64,000 bases of DNA from Henckelia pumila (Eukaryota; Streptophyta; Magnoliopsida; Lamiales; Gesneriaceae). Positions 12,228 through 23,262 of this stretch are shown in pieces. The position numbers were made by a program, and so were the translations under genes. Where the stretch lies: NCBI RefSeq assembly GCF_033568475.1, contig NC_133123.1, positions 2,790,001 to 2,854,000 on the forward strand, read 5' to 3'. Under the pieces are notes generated by a model that saw only the letters and a list, made by a program, of their open reading frames with translations, had not been told where the DNA came from and searched no databases. Each line of letters begins with the position of its first letter. Within the stretch, counting starts at the first letter, position 1.

Positions 12228-12869
12228 AAATAGTCTTTTAAGAATTATATATAATCCTAGTAGCTACTTAATTAGTAAAAGAGTTTAGTTTAATAAATAA
12301 GTCTTCCTTTAATTTGACATCGATTGACATGTGTATGTGTGACCTTGTCAAACCAGCGATAGAACATGAAGGGATCACATTTTCAACATTCACACGCTTA
12401 GTGTTAATAATTCCACCTAACTCCAAATATAATAATTGTTTGTCTATAGTTGATGATCACTCTGTACTTACACTGAGTAATATTCAACTATTTTTTTAAA
12501 ATAATATATACCATTTTAAATTTCTTGTCATATATATTTTTTGTTTTTGAATGCAATGATCAACTGAATGTATTGCATGGAGCACGTATATTTTCAAAAG
12601 TGGAAACTTTTATATACGATAAAAGCAAGTTTTAAAAAATTAGAAGGGCCAATGAACTCAAGCTTATGAGGAAAAAAAAAAAGAAAAGAAGACATTTGCT
12701 TTTAAGTTTACTAGACTTGGGTCGGGCACCGACAAATGATCAACTAATTCATCGAACAACAAATGAATACTACAGACCAACAAACCTAACACATTTTGTT
12801 GGTTCCAAAGTTTTTTTTTTTTTTTTAAAGAATTTGTTAGTTCAAAAGTTTTGTTTTACTTTGATAATA

Positions 12870-13175
12870 AAGAGGAAAAATTATTTTTTTGGTCTACTGT
12901 GTTTGTTATTTGCGATTTTTGTCTACTATATGTTGTCAGATTTCAGTTTTAGTCAATTATATTTGTTTTTTTTTTCAATTTTAATTATTTTTTCGATGTG
13001 ACGCTGACGTAGAATAATGCATCGTGTATATCACATATGCATTGTCGACTAAAACGAATTAAAATTACAAAAAATTAGAACATGAACATAAACATACCAA
13101 AATCACAAAGTGACAAAATTATCGGACCAAAATTGCAATTTAATAAAAATTATTTGGTTAAAATCTATAGCTATC
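12870..13175. repeat. Possible MITE: AT-rich inverted-repeat element
   Basis: The left part (TTTTTTGGTCTACTG, GATTTTTGTCTAC, AGTTTTAGTC) and right part (GTGACAAAATTATCGGACC, GACTAAAACG) are loosely complementary around a core with GTGACGCTGACGT near 12997. The layout resembles the element at 18170-18480. Repeat ends and target duplications are not clear. The remaining sequence from 12230 to 13490 is AT-rich with no gene I can support. Confidence 0.35.
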
Positions 13176-13560
13176 CAACAAATAAAACTTCTGAAACTCA
13201 TAATCCAATTCGCTAGAGGTTTAATATTTGAAAATGGGTTTAGTTAAGACTTAAAGATTTGTATTAAAAAATTTATATGATGCGGATGAAATTAATTAAA
13301 AAAGAAAGGATTCATAAAAAAAAAATTCCTTGTGAAAAAAAAAGGTTAACTGAACTTGGCCTGCCGGCGGCGACGCTTTGGCCGTTGGGAATATCAAAAG
13401 GTTCAAAATTTCCGGCAACCAAAACAAATTTGACTTTTCTTCGCGGAGATGAAAGTAATCATATTCTATATTCAAATCAAATGATTCATCATTCTTGCGC
13501 AGTCTTCTTCGACCCCGTCAAAACTCGACGATCATCGGGGGCGGGTCCGCATCGGTCGTG

Positions 13561-15892
13561 ATGGCGGCTAACGGCGGCGGAGACGGCATCCGGGTGGGGC
13601 CGCACTTCGGTCTTCCGGAAGAGATACAATCGGTGCTGCCCACGGATCCGTATGATCAGCTGGATTTGGCACGTAAGATCACGTCAATGGCAATCGCGTC
13701 GCGGGTGACTAAACTCGAGACAGAGGCGGATCTTCTCCAGCAGCAGCTTGTCGACAAGGATCAGGCCATTCTGGTGCTTGAAGATAAGGTTTCCCAGCTC
13801 GAGAATGCAAACCAGGAAATCGAGTTGCGGTTAAAAATCACGCGCGGCGAAAACGTACTCACTAGTTCGATCAGACCCAAATTGATTTTCTTGTTGAAGT
13901 TGTTTTTCATTCTCTAGTTGGATTGCAGATTAAGCTATTGAAGGAGAGAGATTCTTTGGCTTTCACTGCAGAGAAGTTGAGCCAGCACTTAGCCAAGGCA
14001 AGTAGTCTTGACTACTTTGCTGCTTTTTTTTCATGTTAATTTTTTCAACTTACACCGTATTGATTGTTCCTTAATTTCATCCAAGCATGAAATTCTTGAA
14101 TTATATTTGGCATATGTTGAAGATAAATAAAGGCTGAAATGCCAGTGTAAGGAATTGGTAATTGTAATTGTGAGATCTACTAGAGTAGAAACAGAATATT
14201 TCTCTGATCTTTCCTTCAGCTCCATTGTCTTGTTATCACATTAATTCTTCGACTTCGTGATGATAAGAAAACAAACGATGAAATGTGTTTTAAACTAAAA
14301 GCTATGCCAATATCTTACTATGAATATGCATGAATATTGGAGCAAACTCTGTGAAACAGTGAAAGTTAAAATCACCATTGCTCTGTGAGTAGTTAATATT
14401 GGATGACAAATTTTGTCCGGTATATTGTTTCCATAGAGGCGTTTAGTAAACACAGAATGAATTTGGAATTTGAACCGAAGTTATTTAGGTCTTCTAATTC
14501 CAATACCTTGTATCCTCGTCCTGTCTAGTGACAGTTCTAATATGTGGATTTCATGTGGAACACTGTTCTTCTTACAGTTGCAGAATTTTAAAAGACAATT
14601 GATGCAGTCGTTAAACGATGATAGTTTTACAGTACGTTGCCTTGATCACCATCTTTTACTACTAGAATAGAATTTGGTGAAGTTCAATTAACCTACATCT
14701 TTTATCTCACCAGCAAACAGAAACTGTAGATATTTGCACTTATGAACAATCTGTCCCCAAGGCCTATGCAACCAATGGTAATTTTAATTTATTTACAATG
14801 TATTTATGTGATACATCGAACTTGGTGGTGCACGCAGCTCCTGTTCGTTATGGTATGTCCATGTTACAGTTCGAAAGTGGTACCTTCGTCTTTGTTTCAT
14901 GTTTTCATGTTGATTTATGGACTTATGGTTGCTTCTATATTTTAGATGATGATTCGAATGGCTACAGAAAACACCATTCTTTCGGGACATCTAATGACAG
15001 TGCAAGTGTAAATGACATTGGTATTGTAACATCTATCTTTGTTTTTCTGATGTACACTTTCCTGGTTTGCTGTCCAAGGGGTGATTTTGTTAATATTTTC
15101 TGGTTCACAGTTGTTCAGCAAGCTAAGAAATTGTTTTCCTCTACACCAAATGAAACTCCCCGATTTACTCCTACTGGAACTCCACATGTATTTTCTAGTA
15201 ATGCTTCCCCAAAAAGATACTCAGCCGCAAGCTCACCTCACAGAACCTCTGGCACAACATCTCCTACAACTCAGGGATCAACTTCTCTTTCTTTGTGGTA
15301 CCCATCGAGCCAGCAGTCATCAGGCACAAACTCTCCTACTTTAGGCCACCCGCTACCAGGTCTACCAATTTAAACAGTATTAATTTTATATGAATTAATC
15401 GAGCGTTAGCTTTCTGGTCGCTTTCATGTGGAAGTTTTAACTAGTATACTTAGTGGTGTTATGTTATTTGTTCTGGAAACTTTGTAGCTCGCCCTCCTCG
15501 AATCACCGGGAAGGAACTATTTCCTCAAGCCAGGTGAGTTCAGTTTCAATGACAGTACTACTGTGACCGAGTAATCTTTCAATGTGACTTGATCGTATGC
15601 ATGGTTTCTGGTATTATTTGGTATAATGCAGGAAGCGGTTATCATTGGGGCAATTTAGTGCATTCCTAGCCAATGTGAAGGAATTTAATGCACAAAAGCA
15701 ATCCCGTGAGGTGAAACACGAAGTCGATAAAAACCATTGTGCATCTAATCTAAGGGCCTATAAATATATTGTTCTCATCACATGGGTTTTTGCTTTCAGG
15801 AGACCTTGAGAAAAGCAGAAGAGATTTTTGGAATTGATAATAAAGATCTTTATGCCTTATTTCAAGGGCTACTTAGCCACAGCATCCACTAG
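13561..15892 (+). CDS. At4g15545-like coiled-coil protein, ten exons
   Basis: Exons: 13561-13854, 13929-13997, 14578-14631, 14714-14777, 14838-14852, 14946-15020, 15111-15359, 15488-15533, 15632-15710, 15800-15892. Joined they keep one frame of 345 residues. The start is the ATG at 13561. The N-terminus (LPEEIQSVLPTDPYDQLDLARKI) is the family signature, then a coiled coil (about 45-120) ending in FKRQLMQSLNDD, a Ser/Thr/Pro-rich middle (ETPRFTPTGTPHVF), and the conserved C-terminal block (RITGKELFPQARKRLSLGQF, KAEEIFGIDNKDLYALFQGL). The family resembles plant proteins annotated 'At4g15545-like'; its biochemical role is not known to me. Intron 2 begins GCAAGT rather than GT, and exon 5 is only 15 bases. 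All other introns are GT-AG. Confidence 0.88.
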
Positions 15893-17942
15893 AGCAACTA
15901 GTGGTCAGTGGAGCCACATTTTCGTTATTGTTTATCTGGTGCAATCTTAAAAGTTATTAAAACAATTAATGTTGATGTATAATCTGTTTTTATATGACCT
16001 TTTATGATTCGTTTATTTTTCTTCCCTTTCTAGTCTTGTTCTCAATTCTCATGTAATAAAGTGCTGCTAGCTGGAAATCCCATCGTTGTCAATGTTGTAA
16101 AGAGAAGAAAAAATTCATGATTTTAGACATATATAACTTATCAACTTTTCATTCATTCACTCACTTGAGTTTTATTTAGTTTTGGTCTGTTGTTAACCAA
16201 ATCCACTAAATTCATCAAATATTGTTCTTATGGTATTGATGTTCCCCAATTTGGTTCATGTCGCGACAATAAAATTAAAGGTATGCTACACATATTACTA
16301 AACTTAAAAAAAAAGGAAAATAAATAAAAGACCACTCAATATGCCATATATAGGAAACTTTGATGTCAAATAAGAATATTGGGTGGATTTAGGGACTTGG
16401 GTGGAAAAAATGAAAAAAAAAAAAAAAAAAAAAAAAAATCGTAGTGTTGTTTGAAAATCAAACATAGAACATTCCTTCAGTAAAATCTAAAACAGGACAA
16501 AAATGTTATATAAGCATGCACTAGCTAGCGAGGGAACTACACAAATTTCCTAATAATTACACATGGGTTCATGCCCTTAATCATTTAGAACCGTATAGTT
16601 CTATCATAAATAGACAGACAGCCATAATTTTACGAATTACCAAAAAAGAGTAAAGATCTTGTGAAGTGAAAAAGAAAAGGTTAAGATCGTTTTTTGACAG
16701 ATGGGATTGGATTGGCATCCCAATCGAACGGCAAAGAATTACATGTGCAGACGGAAAGATTGACAAACCCACGAGCACAATATCTCTATTGGCCCAACTA
16801 TACTCTGGTAAATCGTACTATCTCAGAATAGTTGTTTTTAAGGGTCCAAAAGGGGGAAAAAGTGTTCAAATTCTCTACTCATTTATGCCTTGGAAATCTA
16901 ATCTCGTCTCAACATGAATCTCTAGCCAACATGCATGAACATGAACTTGCTCCCAAGTGAAACCAATTCATGGAAACGAAAATCCGACAGTCATCAATTC
17001 AAGATTATATACATATGATTCCTGTCCGGCTTAGCTTTCACGATTTTGTGTTCCTCAAGATATTTCTTCTTAGTTCTTCTCAAACTTGATTGATGTCTTG
17101 GGATAGAGAAAATGGGTTTTTGGTCCGACTTAGTGCTTATATAGAACCAATGTCGTGTTGACGTCGTTTGTATGGAAACTTCGATCCTACCCCACGGGTA
17201 ATACCCATGAAGTAGATGGAACTCTCTCGTTGGTCCAAATCATGTGAGACCCACATCAATCGGATCCACATAATTTGAACTAATCATGTGCTTTCATCCA
17301 TTCTATGGGATAGGACCGAATTTTTCTCGTGGGTATCATGTCACTATTCTTTTTTAATTACTTGTTGGTACTTCTCATGACGCACTAAAACACATTGGGT
17401 TTATTTTTTCATAATTTCAATTATGCATTTATCGTGAAAGACCATAATAACGCTGTCAATTTAAAGGAATAAAGACCATATTTTTTGATGGAATAATGGG
17501 ACGATCTAGGGCATGATCCGTACTTCAATCCCGATATTTAGGCTAGCTTTATTGCGGAAATTACTAGCTATGGGTGCACAAAGAGATTATATATGGCTTG
17601 TGGATGAAGCTCTGACACTGCAGGATTGTATTCCCTGCCCTTTCAGATCACCACAAAAATATTCCACTTCCATTTTTTGCTCCATTTGTTTCAATTTATT
17701 GTCATTAACTCTAATCATTATAACATGCATGAAGTACTACAAGTTGCTTAACATAAAATCCCGTCGATTTAGGGTCTCCTAAATTGTTATATAAATATCG
17801 AATTACTAGCTGGTTTATTTTTGCAGATTTAATTGTAAAATGAATTGTGCACGTGCCAATTAAGGTGAGTCTAATTAGATATATTCGCCTCAAAGCTGAG
17901 GGCTCATGCTCTTTTTGAAATCTCAAAATAAATATTTTACTA
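15893..17942. other. Intergenic, AT-rich, no supported gene
   Basis: This holds the 3' UTR of the preceding gene (from 15893) and a 25-base A-run near 16415-16438. A minus-strand TATA-like sequence (CTATATAAG) occurs near 17138. An 83-codon plus-strand frame at 16666-16917 resembles nothing I know and is rejected as coding. Confidence 0.5.
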
Positions 17943-18135
17943 TCTATACTATTATATAAAAGTTGAGCCTATTATAGTAACTAGCTTTAAGAACACCAAA
18001 ATTTTTTATTTCATAATTACCCCTTCTTATCCACTATCTCAATAAACCTCCCTCTCAATTTATTTTTTGGCATTAAAAAAATTACATAAAAAATCATTTA
18101 TTTTACACATGCAAAGCATGTGCATTTTGCACTAG
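17943..18135 (+). mobile_element. Miniature non-autonomous Helitron
   Basis: The element begins TCTATACTATTATATAAAAG at 17943 and ends CTAG at 18135, inserted between A (17942) and T (18136), as Helitrons do. A perfect 7-bp stem with a 3-base loop (CACATGC AAA GCATGTG, 18106-18122) lies 13 bases before the CTAG end, as a Helitron 3' terminator should. There are no terminal inverted repeats and no coding sequence. At 193 bp it depends on a helicase supplied elsewhere. Confidence 0.82.
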
Positions 18136-18169
18136 TATATATAAAATATGTGTGTGTGTGTGGAAAATT

Positions 18170-18480
18170 TTTTTTTCATAAACTTGTCTAATTTTGGATT
18201 TTGGTCCATTAAATTTTTAAATTTTTGTTTCGATACATCAATTATTAATTTTTGGCTATATATATTATTCAATTGTTAACGTCACATCAGATAAATAAGC
18301 AATTTTCGAAATCGTGTTAGCATTTTTTGGTGTCACATCATCATTTTCCGATGTCACGTCAGCATTCCGAAAAAAATAGGTTGAAAGCAAAAAAAAAAAA
18401 TGTTAATGAACCAATTAAACTTTGGAAATTTATCGAATCAAACCCAAAATAAGAAAATTAGTAGACCACACAATTAAGTT
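18170..18480. repeat. Possible MITE: inverted-repeat element
   Basis: The left end (ACTTGTCTAATTTTGGATTTTGGTCC) and the complement of the right end (GGTCTACTAATTTTCTTATTTTGGG) are similar. Around the centre lie repeated GTCACATCA/GTCACGTCAGC motifs on both sides. The similarity of the arms is imperfect, so it is an old copy. No target duplication was identified. Confidence 0.4.
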
Positions 18481-18811
18481 TAATTTCCCCAAATATATGT
18501 GTGTACGTACATATAATACACATTAAATAGGCTATGTACTTATTCCCTTAATCTTACAGTAAAACTGACTAATCATTTGGGTTCAATTGTTTCCATTATA
18601 ATTAATATAACCTGAATTCAGACACGACAGAAACTAATGGAACAAAATCAATTTGTCTATTATTGCAAACATTTTCCAGCTAGGACCAACCCCATATCCA
18701 AAAAAAAGTATGCATGTGGATATATAGTGAAAATTGCAATAGCAAAATAAAATAAAATTTAATTAGAAATGTCATTTTTTATGCGGTAAAATAAAATCCC
18801 TCTCTCATTGC

Positions 18812-18822
18812 TATATATAGTT
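18812..18822 (+). promoter_or_regulatory. TATA box of the CCT-domain gene
   Basis: GCTATATATAG lies about 60-70 bases before the ATG at 18882, a usual plant core-promoter distance allowing a short leader. Confidence 0.6.
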
Positions 18823-18881
18823 GGCAGCATCAAAGCCTTTCTTGGCAAACCAGCTAAAAACCACATTTAACTTTTTCCTCA

Positions 18882-20292
18882 ATGGCTGCTTCATTCCCTG
18901 ATCCACACTATTCTCATCATACTAATTTCTCCGCGGAAATGTTCAACTTCCCGTTCCCGATTCCGGCTACTTGGACCGACAACGTGATCGGTGAAGACTC
19001 CTCGAATATGTCAAGTATATATAATATTAATGCAGGAATCAATTATCAACTTCCATCAATGAACTGTGACATGAATTCTCCAGTATCGGTGTCATCATTT
19101 CCTGAGATTTTTGGGGCGTCCGACTGCATGCCGGCGCCTGAATTCTCAGAATTCGAGACGGGTTTTCGTGGTAATATGGCTGCATGTAATTACAAACATC
19201 AGATATTTGAGCCAGTAGAAGAGTTCATGCTCTGGCCAGCTTATCACATGGCTGCTGCTCGGGTACATTTCTATATTTGTTAATATTCTTATGGTACATA
19301 CACTATATTATATTATTCATAATCACACACATTTTCATGCCTCCAAGATTTAATCATCCACAAGTGTCGCACATTAATTCGCATAACCTGGTGAAACTGT
19401 TTAATCTGTTCCAAAACCTCGAACTTGTCATGGGTGGCACAAGTGGTAGCTAGATTTTACATTTACATATTTATATACTTGTATTGTATGTAGAAAAAGC
19501 CAATATAAAGCATGCATGTCATGGAAGATTGGCCATAATCATTATACATACATGTATTAATCAGAATATATGTTATACCATAGTAGCTAGGTACTACATT
19601 CAAAAACTTTGAGGGAATCTCATTAACATATATTGCTAGGGAATACAAACCAAACAAGAAGCAAAAGCTGAAGAAAGCGAAGTCAAGATTGGAAGATATT
19701 CGGTTGAAGAAAGGAAAGGTCGAATTCTTAGATACTTACAGAAAAGGAACCAGAGAAATTTTAACAAGACAATCAAGGTACTTATTTTATCATCTTAATT
19801 AATTAAATCAAGAGCTAAACAATGCTATAAATATTGCCCTTATGCACACACATATCATGTATATATGTTTAATTATGCAGTATGCATGTCGCAAAACCCT
19901 AGCAGATAAGCGTGTCCGAGTCCGTGGAAGATTCGCCAAGAACAATGAATCCTGTCATGAAAATGAAAATGCAATGAAGAATACAAGTCATGACTATTGT
20001 TATGATTCACTTGACGAACAACTTATCCAGGTAGAGTACTTTTTAAAATTGTAGCTAGCTAGCAACATATGCTTCTCTTAGGTAGTGTTTGGAAGAGCTT
20101 CTAAGAAGCACTTTTCAACTTTTCTTAGAAGCTCTCCCAAACACTACCTTAATGTTCTACGTTAATGGATGAACATATCATATAATTTGTATTAATTGTC
20201 AGATGAAATATGAGGAGGGTGATTGGTTGGAAGTTGCTGTGGCAAGTCTTGCATATTTGCCTTACATATCCAAATTTCCTGATTATGTATAG
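18882..20292 (+). CDS. CCT-domain (CMF-type) transcriptional regulator, four exons
   Basis: Exons: 18882-19262, 19640-19777, 19881-20030 and 20203-20292; all introns are GT-AG and in phase 0. The product is 252 residues. Residues 1-127 are low-complexity with no zinc finger visible. Residues about 150-194 form a CCT domain split between exons 2 and 3 (EERKGRILRYLQKRNQRNF, KTIKYACRKTLADKRVRVRG, RFAKN), the basic module that carries nuclear localisation and DNA/NF-Y binding in CONSTANS-like proteins. Without B-boxes or a receiver domain it belongs to the CCT motif family (CMF). The C-terminus is acidic (MKYEEGDWLEVAVASLAYL). CCT proteins act in flowering time, light and clock responses; the specific role here is unknown. 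Intron 3 holds a MITE. Confidence 0.88.
20081..20148. mobile_element. 68-bp Tourist-like MITE in intron 3 of the CCT gene
   Basis: The sequence folds back on itself almost completely: GGTAGTGTTTGG...CCAAACACTACC, with arms of about 26 bp and one mismatch. It is flanked by TTA at 20078-20080 and 20149-20151, the 3-bp target duplication of PIF/Harbinger-type MITEs. It is too small to encode anything. It lies inside a transcribed intron and would make a long hairpin in the pre-mRNA. Confidence 0.8.
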
Positions 20293-22238
20293 CTTGCTTC
20301 ATTTTGTATATATATATATGTTGTTTCATCAACCAAATGATTCGGATCAGGATGTAATATTTCATGTCGATTACCATATTTTAATGAATTTTCAGGTCAT
20401 TGACCATGTAAGAACTTAACATAGCAAATGCCGTACTGCCAAATGTAACTCTCGAAAGCAGCATCATGTTTTTTTTTTTGTGCAAAAGTTATAATCTTAT
20501 TAATGTACTTCGACCCCGAACTTGTGATAATGACTGGTTTTGGTAGTTATTTTCTTAATTCCCAACGGACAAATTCTTGGATAAGTTATCACTGAAAGTG
20601 GCTAAGCAAGCCCTTGAAACATGCATTTATAGAACTACTGTTATATATTGTGTAACTTAACCAACAACAAATACAATTTCCTAATAAATTAAAACCAATA
20701 CATCCTTCTACTTTTACATATTCATATGTTTGATATTTCATTTTTTATTCTAATTGCCAAGATTGTGCTTACCAAATATGTTAAAGCTAATTACAAGAGG
20801 ATCATGCAATTACGTTTCAAATTTTCACAATGATTTTTCTAATCAAGGAACCTTGAAAAAATGGCATTATAATATTAAGGTAGTGGTTATAAGACTATAT
20901 AACGTGTTTCCACATCAAATTAATTTGATGTTCCCGGCATACACTCTCTCTCTCAAGCCTATCACCTAGCTTTCACAATCAAACAAAGAGTGCCATTATA
21001 TATATGTATCACGTGATAATAGAATTTTTGTATCAAGAGGTCAACATACACAGGGCCAATCACATATCCCAGACCCAAAAAAAAAATCTATCAAAGGTGG
21101 CTAAGTATAAGTTTTGTGGACGCGCGGTCTCAGATATTCGGGGTAATGAATATGGATTTTATATTAAAATTAATTAACTGAAAAAATTGCACCCATCGCT
21201 AGCGACTAGTGAACTCGATTTCACTAGAAATATGTCAGCTTCTCTCTGGGTTAATTTCTTGGTTTGATCTTGGCTCACTGCAAGAATGGAACAAGTAGAA
21301 AATGTGAAATGGGTGTCACAAGCAAGCATTCTCCCAAGCGTAAGAAAACACCGAACATCGATCTTTAATCATTGAATAAGGTAAATATATCCACCGCACG
21401 ACATGGATCATTTAGACCAATCACGTACATGAAAACACAAGCAGTGTTATGTTTAACGCTATTAATTCCCCATAGACTTGAGATGATCACTTGATCACAT
21501 TTCAAATTTCAATTAGAAATTTCCTTTTTTCGATCGATTTTGTTGCACTTCTTCAGTTGGATCGGAAAAGATTGCCCCTGGTAAATGGAGGACGAGTGAA
21601 GTCATTTTCAGTGCAGCGGCACAATCATTACATATATCAATGAATGGAGCAGCTAGCACCAACAAATGGGATTCCGATCGATAATTGTCCTTTGAAGTGA
21701 GGGAGGGTCAAGTTTCCACTTGGAACACACTGGTGGATATAGGAATATTCACCAGAAGTTTATGATACAAATTTCTCCTAGCTAGTTTGACCTTTCCGAT
21801 TTCTTGTTAAACTAAAATGATATACACTAGATGCACTGATAGGTTGACAATAACAAATAATAGCAGAAATTCTCGTCACCGAGTTCTAAACTTAACGACT
21901 CGAAAATTTTTCAATTGTTGCTTCAGTAGATGCCAAATCAAGCTAGATTAAGGTTGTGTTTTGGACAGCTTCTAGAAAATTTTGTTAAGTAAATCACTAC
22001 CTAAGACCAATATAACATTAATGATCCAGAGAAAATAATATGATCCAAAAAGATGGAGACAATTGATGTATAAGAGTCTGGCCCATGCTTCAGAAAGCTA
22101 ATAATGTAACGACTGTTGTTCATGATTCAATTCGACTACCTAGTTGCATGGTGACCGAAAGGTCAATAATCATAAAGCCTATATATATGAAACACAAATA
22201 ATAAGATTCTTTAACAAATTTCTTGCTTTCCTTTCGGC
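20293..22238. other. Intergenic, no supported gene
   Basis: This AT-rich stretch holds the 3' UTR of the CCT gene. Short frames (for example 20754-20969) have no coding character. A T-run lies near 20470. Confidence 0.5.
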
Positions 22239-22347
22239 CGGGAAAAATAATGTGCGTGTTGCTGTTTGTCTTGCTCGATGGTCAAATCATCATTTAGAAG
22301 TGCCAACAAATTATACCACCAAAGACAGAGTAGTACTCATGCTATAA
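22239..22347 (+). pseudogene. Diverged exon-2 remnant of the array micro-gene
   Basis: This stretch encodes NVRVAVCLARWSNHHLEVP and the rest of exon 2 of the micro-gene found at 33487, 44628, 47392 and 50202, ending at TAA 22345-22347. Exon 1 and the promoter are not recognisable upstream. The downstream unit sequence resumes after the Sirevirus at 32462, showing that the retroelement split this copy. Confidence 0.6.
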
Positions 22348-22360
22348 AATCATTTAAGCG

Positions 22361-23198
22361 TGAAAGGAATTTTATTTCTTGAATATTTCGGCCTTAATTA
22401 ATTGGAAATTATAAGATTTTGCTTTCTAGACAAGTTAGGATATTTGATAAATATTGTGTGTATATTTTCGAATATGTTAATGATATATTTGCCAAAATTT
22501 AAATTAGATCTTGATAAGGTGATTATTTGACATAATATAATCGATATTATCAAGATATGATTTACAATATTTGATAGAGTTTTTTTTCCTACTAAAACTT
22601 TGTTACCTATTCTTGTAGGACTCTATCTGAGGAAATCTTCAAAGCTTGGATGATTATCTATAAAAGAAGATTTCCACGCACAAGAAAAAAATGAGAGCTT
22701 CAGACGAAAAATACTCTGCGCATACTCTGAAGAATTCAAGGAAGATCTTGAAGAATTCTGAAGCAAGGTTTGCAACCATCGTTGTTGCATGTCTCCGTGT
22801 CGCCGTTCGTGTTGAAGACATCAGAGACAACACTGTGGGAACTGTGTTGTTGAAAATATTTTTTGTCTCTTCAATTTAGGCTACGGGAGTTGCATCCAAT
22901 TTCTTTTATACTCTTATTGTATTTTAGGATGCAAGTTTGATTTCTCAACTCGTTGAGAAATTTAGGATTTAATGACTTTTCGTAAAATCACTAGGATTAC
23001 TTTGTAAGACTATTCTTACGTTTACTAGTGATATTTAGCCCTAAGGCACCCGCACGAGTTTTATACTCGTGCAAAATTATTTACTTGTGTTTTTATTTAC
23101 GCTTTAAATTTTCGCTGCACTATGTTGTCTGTGGTGTTACGACACAAACGACAACACTGCCTTATTTTACATAACAACCACGTACACCGTTTATTTCA
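22361..23198 (+). repeat. 5' LTR of the Sirevirus
   Basis: It starts TGAAAGGAATTTTATTTC and ends TTATTTCA, 838 bp. A TATA box (CTATAAAAG) at 22658-22666 marks the promoter. One dyad motif lies near the 3' end (23122-23157), and a related cluster of GTGTTG/CAACAC half sites at 22809-22854. A 62-codon frame in the LTR is not considered coding. Confidence 0.92.
22658..22666 (+). promoter_or_regulatory. TATA box in the Sirevirus 5' LTR
   Basis: CTATAAAAG is followed by a purine-rich stretch; transcription probably starts about 30 bases downstream, defining the U3/R border. The same sequence occurs in the 3' LTR near 31921. Confidence 0.65.
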
Positions 23199-23200
23199 CA

Positions 23201-23212
23201 TGGCATCAGAGC
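23201..23212 (+). other. Primer binding site of the Sirevirus
   Basis: TGGCATCAGAGC begins two bases after the LTR and matches the initiator-Met tRNA type PBS (usual form TGGTATCAGAGC) with one change. Confidence 0.8.
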
Positions 23213-23262
23213 CGCCACTTGACTTTACTAAGTGTGTTCCTGGTTTGTGTTACAGGTTAGTT

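Noticed and set aside
16666..16917. 83-codon plus-strand ORF in the intergenic region
   Set aside because: No recognisable domain, isolated, and base composition like its surroundings.
22691..22879. 62-codon ORF in the Sirevirus 5' LTR, repeated at 31954-32142 in the 3' LTR
   Set aside because: It is downstream of the LTR TATA box but has no recognisable domain. Its presence twice only reflects LTR duplication; R/U5 sequence is the simpler reading.
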